Of a DNA stretch of 64,000 bases, positions 42,968-50,128 are shown piece after piece. The DNA is taken from positions 2,418,001-2,482,000 of the forward strand of contig NZ_CP070501.1 of NCBI RefSeq assembly GCF_018308945.1. Direction: 5' to 3'. Below the pieces are notes generated by a model. The model did no database searches, was not told where the DNA came from, and saw only the letters and a list, made by a program, of their open reading frames with translations. The number at the start of each line of letters is the position of its first letter. Position 1 is the first letter of the stretch. The position numbers and the translations under genes were made by a program. Source of the DNA: Agrococcus sp. Marseille-Q4369. Lineage in GTDB: Bacteria > Actinomycetota > Actinomycetes > Actinomycetales > Microbacteriaceae.

Positions 42968-43801
42968 TCAACTGGCGTCGCGCGAGCGGTAGAACAGCAC
43001 GCGGTAGCTGCGGCGCATCGCAGACCGAGGGAGGGCGCGGAAGGCCGAGCGAGCGACGAGGTTGAGCCAGGATCGCGGTCGCGATACCAAGCCATATCCC
43101 ACCAGGTTCCGCTGCATGAGGCGCTCCGCTCGGAACATGCCCGGCGCGGTGCGGCGGCTGAACATGGCGTCCCCGGCTCGGAAGAGCAGCAGTGGCTCAG
43201 CGAGGTTTCGGAAGACGGATCCGTGCGCGAGCAGCCGCGCGAAGAGGTCGTAGTCCTCCATGAAGGGGACGGACCGGTAGCCGCCCACCGCGACGAGGTG
43301 CTCTCGGCGCATAACGACGCTCGGGTGGTTGATGGGATTGTTCATCCGGGCGTAGCGGACGATCGCGTGATGGTCGAGCGGCAGCGATCGCATGCCGACC
43401 ACGTTCGTCGGGTCGCCGTCGAACTCGCTCACCGCAGAGCCGATGACGTCGATGCCACCCTCCCGGAGTGCCGCCATCTGCGTCGCCAACCGGTGCGGGA
43501 CCGAGATGTCGTCGGCATCCATGCGCACGATCCAGGGGTAGCGCGCGACGTCGAGGCCGGCTTGCAGCGCTACGGCCAGCCCGCTGTTCTCGGCCAACGC
43601 GACCCGCACGAGCGGTATGTCCTTGCCCTGGTAGCTGTCGAGCACGCGCCGCAGGGGTTCCCCGAGGGGGCCGTCCTCGACGAAGACGATCTCGTCGGGG
43701 GCCAGCGTCTGAGAGAACATGCTCTCCAGCGCCTCAGCCAAATGCGCCGGCTCCGCGCGGTGATACGCGGCCATCAGCACCGAGGTTCGCCAGTCTTCCA
43801 C
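42968..43801 (-). CDS. Family 2 glycosyltransferase
   Basis: This 277-residue GT-A enzyme opens TSVLMAAYHRAEPAHLAEAL and contains DEIVFVEDGPLGEPLRRVL near residue 36, PWIVRMDADDISVPHRL near 88 with the metal-binding DADD, NNPINHPSVVMRREHLVAVG near 150 and FMEDYDLFARLL near 180 with the probable catalytic base in the ED pair. These motifs are those of sugar transferases for O-antigen-like chains. The GTG start follows the flippase stop codon with no gap, so translation is coupled. The gene ends eight bases from the transposase remnant, so its last few residues may have been altered by that insertion. Confidence 0.9.
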   Translation of the reverse strand: MEDWRTSVLMAAYHRAEPAHLAEALESMFSQTLAPDEIVFVEDGPLGEPLRRVLDSYQGKDIPLVRVALAENSGLAVALQAGLDVARYPWIVRMDADDISVPHRLATQMAALREGGIDVIGSAVSEFDGDPTNVVGMRSLPLDHHAIVRYARMNNPINHPSVVMRREHLVAVGGYRSVPFMEDYDLFARLLAHGSVFRNLAEPLLLFRAGDAMFSRRTAPGMFRAERLMQRNLVGYGLVSRPRSWLNLVARSAFRALPRSAMRRSYRVLFYRSRDAS

Positions 43802-45025
43802 TTATCGGTTCCCGTCCCGCTGCGCGATTGCAACAGCATGCCATGCTAGCCCGAGCAGCGGCCCGGCGAGCAGGGCGACGATGGTGCGAGCCGTCACGTC
43901 GAGCGGCAGCAGCATGAGCAGGGCGAGCGTCGCGATCGTGGCCGCCCACCAGCCGAGCACGTAGGCGCCGTGGCGGTCGTGCGCGAGGGCCGCCGCGCCC
44001 GAGAGGAAGAGCGCTGCGGTGGTGCCGGAGGCGAGCGTGAGGCCGGCGAGGTGCACGCCGGGCACGTCGAAGCCCTCGCCCATGAACGCGAGGATCGGCG
44101 GGCCGACGAGCCAGGCGGCCGCAGCCCCGAGCGCCGCGATGCCGAGCACCGCGGCGACCGGGAGCGCGAGCGCGCGCGACCTGGCCCCGCGCCGGTCGGC
44201 GAAGTAGACCACGATCGCGTTCTGGAAGGAGGTCAGCGGCACGAGCAGCGGCGCGCGCGTGAGCGTGACCGCGAGGATGAGGCCCCCGAGCACCCGTGGA
44301 TCCTCGGCCGCCGCGGTCGCCTTGAGCAGCACCGGGAAGCCGACGACGAGCGCCGCGGTCGCCGACGCCGCGACCATCGCCTGGAGCACGCGCGAGAGGA
44401 AGGGGCGGAGCGCCACGTCGGCGCGCAGGCGCAGCGCGTCGCGGCACGCGGGGGAGAGGGCAACGAGCAGCAGCCAGGTGAGCGATCCGCACACCGTCGC
44501 GACGAGCAGGCCGATCTCAGGCAGGCCGAGCAGCGCCGCGGCGAGCGCGACGACGAGCCGGAGCGCGGCGTCGATCGTGAGGAGCGCTCCGTAGAGCCCC
44601 CATCGCCCGGCGCCGGAGAGCGCGCCGCTCAGCGCGGCCTGGAGCGTGAAGCTCGCGATCGCGGCCGCGAGCAGGCCGACGCCGACGCCGGTGTGCTCCG
44701 GCACGAGCCGCTCCGCCCACGCGGGAGCCGAGAGGAGCACGGCGAGCGCGACGGCGGCGCCGACGACCGTCGCGACGATCGCGGGTCGCGCGCCGCCCGG
44801 CCGCTCGGATCCGAGCGCCGCGTGCACGGCGCGGGTCGACTCGTGCATGAGGCCGTTGACGATGCCGGTGAGCGCGAAGAAGGCCGACCAGTAGACGGCG
44901 AAGACGTCGTACCGCTCCGCGCCGAGGCTCCTGGCGGCGATGAAGAGGACGAGGTAGCCGGACGCGGCCGAGAAGACCGTCGCGCCCGCGACGCCCGAGA
45001 GGCCGGACCTCGCGGCGGTCGTCAT
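43802..45025 (-). CDS. Polysaccharide flippase-like membrane protein (Wzx/MOP type)
   Basis: This 407-residue protein has about twelve hydrophobic helices, with few charged residues between them, and no soluble domain. Features such as AAARSGLSGVAGATVFSAAS-like polar start, FIAARSLGAERYDVFAVYWS near residue 28 and VLGGLILAVTLTRAPLLVPL near 245 resemble polysaccharide flippases of the MOP superfamily, which move lipid-linked sugar units across the membrane. The family call rests on this pattern, not on a diagnostic motif. ATG at 45025 overlaps the stop of a 16-codon leader reading frame (45022-45072) that has its own leaderless promoter, so flippase translation may depend on that leader. Confidence 0.75.
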   Translation of the reverse strand: MTTAARSGLSGVAGATVFSAASGYLVLFIAARSLGAERYDVFAVYWSAFFALTGIVNGLMHESTRAVHAALGSERPGGARPAIVATVVGAAVALAVLLSAPAWAERLVPEHTGVGVGLLAAAIASFTLQAALSGALSGAGRWGLYGALLTIDAALRLVVALAAALLGLPEIGLLVATVCGSLTWLLLVALSPACRDALRLRADVALRPFLSRVLQAMVAASATAALVVGFPVLLKATAAAEDPRVLGGLILAVTLTRAPLLVPLTSFQNAIVVYFADRRGARSRALALPVAAVLGIAALGAAAAWLVGPPILAFMGEGFDVPGVHLAGLTLASGTTAALFLSGAAALAHDRHGAYVLGWWAATIATLALLMLLPLDVTARTIVALLAGPLLGLAWHAVAIAQRDGNR

Positions 45026-45072
45026 GCGCCGTCGGCGCCGCGCGAGCGAGCGGAGGCGAGGCGCGGTCCCAT
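45022..45072 (-). CDS. Putative 16-residue leader peptide coupled to the flippase gene
   Basis: The frame MGPRLASARSRGADGA begins seven bases after a -10 element (TAGGCT, 45080-45085 on the minus strand), the usual distance for a leaderless start here. Its TGA overlaps the flippase ATG (ATGA). The flippase start has no convincing ribosome-binding site of its own, so ribosomes may arrive by finishing this peptide. Whether the peptide has a function is unknown. Confidence 0.5.
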   Translation of the reverse strand: MGPRLASARSRGADGA

Positions 45073-45133
45073 GCGTGCCAGCCTACGTCGCGACCGCGCC
45101 GGTGCGGCGCGGCGCTCGCCGCCCGCCCGCCGG

Positions 45134-45139
45134 TAGACT
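45134..45139 (+). promoter_or_regulatory. Leaderless -10 element for the gene at 45146
   Basis: TAGACT, six bases (GCCCGG), then GTG at 45146. It faces away from the flippase leader promoter at 45080-45085. Confidence 0.55.
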
Positions 45140-45145
45140 GCCCGG

Positions 45146-45862
45146 GTGGCAGCAGGAGGCGACTTCGACGGTGCGCCGCTCGCGACCCCCGAGATCGCTC
45201 GCGGCACGTGGCTCGTCGTCCCGCTGTACAACGAGGCGCCCGTCATCCGTGAGGTGATCGAGCACACGCGCCGGACGTTCCCCAACGTCGTGTGCGTCGA
45301 CGACGGCTCGTCCGACGGCTCCGCCGACGAGGCGCGGGCGGGCGGGGCGCACGTCGTGCGGCACGCCATCAACCTCGGGCAGGGCGCCGCGCTGCAGACG
45401 GGCATCCGCTACGCGCTCCAGGACCCGGGCGCGCGCTGGATCGTGACCTTCGATGCCGACGGCCAGCACCGCACGGAGGATGCGCTGCGCATGGTCGAGC
45501 GGCTGCGGGTCGAGCCGCTCGACATCGTGATCGGCTCGCGGTTCCTCGACGGGCGCACGAAGCCGGGGCTCGCCAAGCGGCTCGTCCTGCGGACTGCGGT
45601 GATCTTCCAGCGCGTCACGAGCGGCGTGCGGCTCACCGACGCCCACAACGGCCTCCGCGCGATGACGCGCGAGGCCGCCGGACGCATCCGCATCACCCAG
45701 AACCGGATGGCGCACGCCTCCGAGATCGTCGACCAGCTCGGCGAGCTCAAGCTGCGCTACGCCGAGGAGCCCGTGCACGTCATCTACACCGACTACTCGC
45801 GCTCGAAGGGCCAGTCCCTCTGGAACTCGGTCAACATCCTCAGCGAGCTCATCTTCAAGTAG
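45146..45862 (+). CDS. Family 2 glycosyltransferase, polyprenyl-phosphate sugar synthase type
   Basis: This 238-residue GT2 enzyme has RGTWLVVPLYNEAPVIREVI near residue 20, VVCVDDGSSDGSADEARAGG near 48, HAINLGQGAALQTGIRYALQ near 73, and WIVTFDADGQHRTEDALRMV near 97 with the catalytic DxD. IVIGSRFLDGRTKPGLAKRL and LTDAHNGLRAMTREAAGRI follow. It has no membrane helices. The next gene encodes a DUF2304 membrane protein. Such pairs are known from streptococci (GacI with GacJ), where the small protein anchors and stimulates the enzyme making undecaprenyl-phosphate-GlcNAc. A similar lipid-linked sugar donor role is likely here; the sugar is unknown. Confidence 0.9.
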   Translation: MAAGGDFDGAPLATPEIARGTWLVVPLYNEAPVIREVIEHTRRTFPNVVCVDDGSSDGSADEARAGGAHVVRHAINLGQGAALQTGIRYALQDPGARWIVTFDADGQHRTEDALRMVERLRVEPLDIVIGSRFLDGRTKPGLAKRLVLRTAVIFQRVTSGVRLTDAHNGLRAMTREAAGRIRITQNRMAHASEIVDQLGELKLRYAEEPVHVIYTDYSRSKGQSLWNSVNILSELIFK

Positions 45863-45871
45863 GGCGGGAGC

Positions 45872-46246
45872 ATGGACACCGGCAAGATCGTCATCCAGAT
45901 CATCCTCATCATCGGGCTCGCGGTGCCCGCGGTCATCCTGGTGCTCCCGACGAAGGGCGCGCGCGGGCTCGCGATCCGGCGGCTGACGATGCTCGCGGCG
46001 CTCGTCGTCGGCATCATCGCCGTGATCTTCCCGTCGCTGGCGAACGCGGTCGCGAACGCCGTGGGCGTCGGCCGCGGCGCCGACCTGCTGCTCTACGGGC
46101 TCATCATCGTCTTCATCGGCTACGGACTCTCGACCTCGGCACACCTGCGCAGGGTCGACCGGCAGGTCTCGGAGCTCACGAGAGAGCTCGCGATCGCCGA
46201 GGCGCGGCCGCCGGCACCGAGCTCGACGGGCGTCGAGGAGCGCTGA
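45872..46246 (+). CDS. DUF2304 small membrane protein
   Basis: This 124-residue protein has three hydrophobic helices (about residues 5 to 25, 38 to 60 and 70 to 90) and a charged C-terminal helix (RRVDRQVSELTRELAIAEAR), the layout of DUF2304 proteins. It starts nine bases after the glycosyltransferase stop, with GGGAG just before the ATG. It is the probable membrane partner of that enzyme, by analogy with GacJ. Confidence 0.85.
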   Translation: MDTGKIVIQIILIIGLAVPAVILVLPTKGARGLAIRRLTMLAALVVGIIAVIFPSLANAVANAVGVGRGADLLLYGLIIVFIGYGLSTSAHLRRVDRQVSELTRELAIAEARPPAPSSTGVEER

Positions 46247-46322
46247 GCGCCGCGGCGCGGCCGGGCAGGAATCGCCCACCCGCGCCCACTACGATCGGCT
46301 TCCTGCCACTGGACGGAGATCC

Positions 46323-47081
46323 ATGCCGAGAACCATCGTGCTCATGCCGACGTACGACGAGCGCGAAGCGCTGCCGGTCACGGCCGATCGGCTGCTCACG
46401 GCCGTGCCCGACGTCACGCTGCTCGTCATCGACGACGGCAGCCCCGACGGCACGGGCGACGTCGCAGATGCGATGGCGACCGCTGACGCGCGGGTGCGCG
46501 TGCTGCACCGCTCGAGCAAGCAGGGCCTCGGCGCCGCGTACCTCGCGGGCATGCGGCTCGCGATCGACGAGGGCTTCGACCTCGTCGTCGAGATGGATGC
46601 GGACGGCTCGCACCCCGCGGACGCCCTGCCCGCGATGCTCGCGGCCGCTGAGCGCGCCGACCTCGTGATCGGCTCGCGCTGGGTGCCCGGCGGCGGGATC
46701 GTCGACTGGCCCGTCCACCGGCAGCTCATCAGCCGCGCCGGCACGCGCTACGCGCAGCTCGCGCTCGGCATCGACGTCGCCGACATGACCGCGGGCTACC
46801 GCGTCTACCGCGCCGAGCTGCTGCGCGAGATGCTCGCGTGCGAGATCTCGAGCCAGGGCTACTGCTTCCAGATCGACATGACGCGCCGCGCGGCCGACCT
46901 CGGCGCGCGCATCGAGGAGGTGCCGATCACCTTCCGCGAACGCGAGCTCGGCCGCTCGAAGATGTCGAGTGGCATCATCGCGGAGGCGCTCGTGCGCACG
47001 ACCGCGTGGGGCATCGGCCGGCGCTTCGGCCAGCTGCGCTCGAGCGCCGAGGCGGTCAGGCGAACGCCGACGCTCCGGTGA
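46323..47081 (+). CDS. Polyprenol-phosphate mannose synthase-like family 2 glycosyltransferase
   Basis: This 252-residue enzyme resembles dolichol-/polyprenol-phosphate mannose synthases: TIVLMPTYDEREALPVTADR at the N-terminus, LLVIDDGSPDGTGDVADAM near residue 34, LHRSSKQGLGAAYLAGMRLA near 62, LVVEMDADGSHPADALPAML near 88 with the catalytic DAD, and LVIGSRWVPGGGIVDWPVHR near 117. EVPITFRERELGRSKMSSGI near 200 is the family's C-terminal signature. It should transfer mannose from GDP-mannose to polyprenyl phosphate for wall glycan or protein mannosylation. manA and manB in this window feed GDP-mannose synthesis. TACGAT about 25 bases upstream is a likely -10. The 3' end overlaps the acyl-CoA dehydrogenase gene by 26 bases. 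Confidence 0.9.
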   Translation: MPRTIVLMPTYDEREALPVTADRLLTAVPDVTLLVIDDGSPDGTGDVADAMATADARVRVLHRSSKQGLGAAYLAGMRLAIDEGFDLVVEMDADGSHPADALPAMLAAAERADLVIGSRWVPGGGIVDWPVHRQLISRAGTRYAQLALGIDVADMTAGYRVYRAELLREMLACEISSQGYCFQIDMTRRAADLGARIEEVPITFRERELGRSKMSSGIIAEALVRTTAWGIGRRFGQLRSSAEAVRRTPTLR

Positions 47082-48234
47082 TCGCCTTCCCGACGATGAG
47101 CGAGTTCATCTGCGCCGTGCCCTCGTAGGTGTAGATCGCCTCGGCGTCGACGAAGAAGCGAGCGACGTCGTAGTCGGTGACGATGCCGTTGCCGCCGCAC
47201 ACCTCGCGGCACCACGCGACGACCTCGCGCATCCGTGCCGTGGTGAAGGCCTTGGCGAGCGCCGAGTGCGCGTCGCCCTGCCTGCCCTCGTCGAGCATGC
47301 GCGAGACCTGCACGCACAGCGCGATCGACGCGGTGATGTGCCCGAGCGACTTCGCGAGCAGGTCCTGCACGAGCTGGTGCGCGGCGATCGGCTTGCCGAA
47401 CTGCGTGCGCTCGGTCGTGTAGCGCACCGCCGCCTCGTAGGCGCCGATCATGACACCGACGGCGCTCCACGCGACCTCGGCGCGCGTGAGGCGCAGCACG
47501 CGCGCGGTGTCGCGGAAGCTCGCGGCGCCCTGCAGCCGCATCGACTCCGGCACGCGCACGCCGTCGAGCACGATGTGGCCGTTCTGCACCATGCGCAGCG
47601 CGATCTTCCGCTCGATCTTCGAGACCGAGTAGCCCTCGCTCGACGTGGGCACGATGAAGCCCTTCACCTCACCGTCGGCGACGTCGCGCGCCCAGACGAT
47701 GACGACATCGGCGTGCGTCGCGTTGCCGATCCAGCGCTTCTCGCCGTCGAGCACCCACTCGTCGCCCTCCCGGCGCGCGGTCGTCGCGAGGCCCTTCGAC
47801 GCATCCGACCCCGAGAGCGGCTCGGTGAGCCCGAACGCGCCGATCACCGAGCAGTCGGCGAGCCGCGGGAGCCACTCGGCGCGCTGCTCGGGGGAGCCGG
47901 CGACGCCGATCGAGCCGGCGACGAGGCCGTTCTGCACGGCGGCGAAGGTCGAGACGGATGCGTCGATGCGGCTCATCTCGAGCGCGATCCAGCCGCGGTA
48001 GACGGCGGAGTTCTCGAACCGCGCCGACTCGGCCCACGCGGGGCCGACCACGCCGAGCGCGGCGATGCCGGGGATGAGGTGCATCGGGAACGCGTCGGCG
48101 TGCCAGTGCTCGTCGATCTCGGGCCGCACGCGCGTCTCCATGAACTCGCGGATCTCCGCGAGGGAGGCCTGCTCGGCGTCGGTGAGGTCGTTGGCGAAGC
48201 CGTAGAAGTCGCTCTCGAGCGGCGTGAAGGTCAT
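47056..48234 (-). CDS. Acyl-CoA dehydrogenase (glutaryl-CoA dehydrogenase-like)
   Basis: This 392-residue FAD enzyme oxidises an acyl-CoA at the alpha-beta bond and passes electrons to electron-transfer flavoprotein. It has the three-domain layout, with IGAFGLTEPLSGSDASKGL near residue 130 and RWIGNATHADVVIVWARD near 160 around the flavin, and VCGGNGIVTDYDVARFFVD near 345. The catalytic Glu371 sits in YTYEGTAQMNSLIVG, the position and context of glutaryl-CoA-type enzymes. ATG at 48234 follows GGGAG with four bases between, and TAGCGT on the minus strand (48267-48272) is a likely -10. A longer frame to 48318 lacks support. Its neighbours have no link to fatty acid breakdown. Confidence 0.93.
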   Translation of the reverse strand: MTFTPLESDFYGFANDLTDAEQASLAEIREFMETRVRPEIDEHWHADAFPMHLIPGIAALGVVGPAWAESARFENSAVYRGWIALEMSRIDASVSTFAAVQNGLVAGSIGVAGSPEQRAEWLPRLADCSVIGAFGLTEPLSGSDASKGLATTARREGDEWVLDGEKRWIGNATHADVVIVWARDVADGEVKGFIVPTSSEGYSVSKIERKIALRMVQNGHIVLDGVRVPESMRLQGAASFRDTARVLRLTRAEVAWSAVGVMIGAYEAAVRYTTERTQFGKPIAAHQLVQDLLAKSLGHITASIALCVQVSRMLDEGRQGDAHSALAKAFTTARMREVVAWCREVCGGNGIVTDYDVARFFVDAEAIYTYEGTAQMNSLIVGKAITGASAFA

Positions 48235-48320
48235 GGTGCTCCCGTCAGGATCAGCGGTCGCTCCGCACGCTAGGCCAGCGGCGGGCCGTCCGGTCGGCCG
48301 TTGGTAGCCTCGACCCAACT

Positions 48321-49469
48321 GTGCCCGAAGGAGCCGCCCCCGTGCTTGTGCGCATCACCAACGAGCCCCGCGACTACGCGTGGGGCAGCGCGTCGGCGAT
48401 CCCCGACTACCTAGGCACGCCGACGACGGGGCGGCCGCAAGCGGAGCTGTGGCTCGGCGCGCACCCCGGCTGCCCCTCGCGCGTCGACGGCCGGCCGCTC
48501 GACGAGGTGCTCGACGACGCGGGCGCCCCGCAGCCCGGCATGCTCCTGAAGGTGCTCGCCGCGGCGGCGCCGCTCTCGCTCCAGGCGCACCCCGACGCGG
48601 CGCAGGCCGCTGAGGGTTTCGCGCGCGAGGACGCGGCGGGGCTCGCCCGCGACGCCCCGACGCGCACCTATCGCGACCCGCACGCGAAGCCCGAGCTCCT
48701 CGTGGCGGTGACGCGCTTCGAGGCGCTCAGCGGGTTCCGCCCGCTCGAGCGCTCGCAGCCGGTGCTCGACGCGCTCACCTCCATCGACGAGCGGGTCGCG
48801 CCGTTCGCCGACCGGGCGCGGGCATCGCTCGAGGACGCGGTGGGGTGGATGCTCGCCGGCGGCGACGAGCCGCGCTCGGTCGCGCGGGCGATCGTGTCGG
48901 CCGCGGAGCGGCTGCCCGCGGCCCTCGAGTCTGAGCGCGACACCGTGCGCCGGCTCGAGGACGCGTCGCCCGGGGATCCCGCGATCGCGATCGCGCTACT
49001 GCTGCACCGCCTCTCGCTCGAGCCCGGGGAGGCGCTCTTCCTCGCCGCGGGAAACCTGCACGCCTACCTCGAGGGCCTCGGGATCGAGCTCATGGGGCCG
49101 AGCGACAACGTGCTCCGGGGCGGCCTCACCTCGAAGCACGTCGATCGCGACGAGCTCCTGCGCATCCTCGACTTCACGCCGCTCGACGACCCGCGGCTCG
49201 CTCCCGTCGAGCTGCCCGGCGCGACCGGCTGGAAGCCGGCCGCGCCCTTCGAGCTGCGGCACGTGCACGGCCGGCACCGCGCGTCCGCGGCGCAGGCGAT
49301 CGTGCTCGCGGTCGCGCCGCTCTCGATCGCCGCTGGCGGCGAGCGGCTCGAGCTCGCGCGCGGCGAGGCCGCCTTCGTCTCGGTGGCGGGCGACCTCGAG
49401 CTCGAGGGCGACGACGGGTGGGCGGCGCTCTCGGGCGCGGCCGAGCCCGCCCCTAGGATCGCCGCATGA
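48321..49469 (+). CDS. manA: Mannose-6-phosphate isomerase
   Basis: This 382-residue type I phosphomannose isomerase interconverts fructose-6-phosphate and mannose-6-phosphate, the entry to GDP-mannose. The zinc ligands are visible: Gln and His in APLSLQAHPDAAQAAEGF near residue 87, Glu in HAKPELLVAVTRFEALSGF near 115, and His in LAAGNLHAYLEGLGIELMG near 242. RGGLTSKHVDRDELLRILDF with the active-site Arg follows. GTG at 48321 lies ten bases after TAGCCT (48305-48310), slightly far for a leaderless start. GTG at 48342, after GAAGGAG, is an alternative giving a protein seven residues shorter. It precedes whiB2, as in other actinobacteria. Confidence 0.94.
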   Translation: MPEGAAPVLVRITNEPRDYAWGSASAIPDYLGTPTTGRPQAELWLGAHPGCPSRVDGRPLDEVLDDAGAPQPGMLLKVLAAAAPLSLQAHPDAAQAAEGFAREDAAGLARDAPTRTYRDPHAKPELLVAVTRFEALSGFRPLERSQPVLDALTSIDERVAPFADRARASLEDAVGWMLAGGDEPRSVARAIVSAAERLPAALESERDTVRRLEDASPGDPAIAIALLLHRLSLEPGEALFLAAGNLHAYLEGLGIELMGPSDNVLRGGLTSKHVDRDELLRILDFTPLDDPRLAPVELPGATGWKPAAPFELRHVHGRHRASAAQAIVLAVAPLSIAAGGERLELARGEAAFVSVAGDLELEGDDGWAALSGAAEPAPRIAA

Positions 49470-49628
49470 CCCTGGGACGCCGTGCGCGCCTGGCGGGACC
49501 GGTCCTGGAAGCGCGCCCTCGTGCCGGTCGTTCCGCGGGCGCGTCGGGCGCTGCCACGGCGGCCGCAGCACCGCGACACGCCGCGGCGCGGCCGCCCTCG
49601 GCGACACGCCACGCCTATGATCGCCGAC

Positions 49629-49658
49629 TTGACGCGGCGCGAACTACACCGATGTAAT
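49629..49658 (+). promoter_or_regulatory. Promoter of whiB2
   Basis: TTGACG (49629-49634), an 18-base spacer and TGTAAT (49653-49658) form a good housekeeping-type promoter. It places the whiB2 ATG about 40 bases into the mRNA. The surrounding sequence is more AT-rich than its neighbours. Confidence 0.65.
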
Positions 49659-49703
49659 TGTCCTCAGCGGGCCCGGCCGGGGGCCGCAGAACCGGGGGAC
49701 GCC

Positions 49704-50069
49704 ATGCGAGAGGGACAGCAGCGCAACGACGCGCCGACGCACCGACAGCACTCGATCACGAACGGTGCGCTGCACCGCCCGATCCCGACCGACTGGTTCG
49801 TCGATCCCGTCGAGCTGGGCGTGCCCGGGGTGCGTCACGCCGAGGTCGACAGCGCGCTCGCCTGGCAGGCCGACGCCCTGTGCGCCGAGACCGACCCGGA
49901 GGCGTTCTTCCCGGAGAAGGGCGGCTCGACGCGCGACGCCAAGCGCATCTGCGAGTCCTGCGAGGTGCGGGCCGAGTGCCTCGAGTACGCGCTCGAGAAC
50001 GACGAGCGCTTCGGCATCTGGGGCGGGCTCTCCGAGCGCGAGCGCCGGAAGCTCCGCAAGCTCGCCTGA
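49704..50069 (+). CDS. whiB2: WhiB2-type iron-sulfur transcriptional regulator
   Basis: This 121-residue WhiB protein should bind a [4Fe-4S] cluster through four cysteines: ADALCAETDPEAFFPEKGG near residue 61 and KRICESCEVRAECLEYAL near 90 (C-x2-C-x5-C). The ERFGIWGGLSERERRKLRK segment near 102 has the G(V/I)WGG turn and the basic DNA-binding tail. The sequence is closest in my memory to WhiB2/WhmD, which controls septation with WhiA. ATG at 49704 lies after GGGGGAC. An upstream frame starting at 49482 is not needed. Its place between manA and manB fits the mycobacterial arrangement. Confidence 0.94.
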   Translation: MREGQQRNDAPTHRQHSITNGALHRPIPTDWFVDPVELGVPGVRHAEVDSALAWQADALCAETDPEAFFPEKGGSTRDAKRICESCEVRAECLEYALENDERFGIWGGLSERERRKLRKLA

Positions 50070-50128
50070 TCGCGCTGCAGCACCCCGTCGCGGCTGAGCC
50101 CGCGAGCCTCGCATGGCACGATGGGTCG

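Noticed and set aside
49466-49657. A 63-codon frame starting six bases after TAGGAT, overlapping the manA stop
   Set aside because: The spacing fits a leaderless start, but third-position GC is only about two thirds and the frame runs through the whiB2 promoter. I judge it more likely chance; it may deserve ribosome profiling.
49482-49703. An N-terminal extension of WhiB2 from GTG 49482, in the same frame as manA after its stop
   Set aside because: The segment is Arg-rich, contains the whiB2 promoter, and WhiB2 proteins are normally about the length given by ATG 49704.
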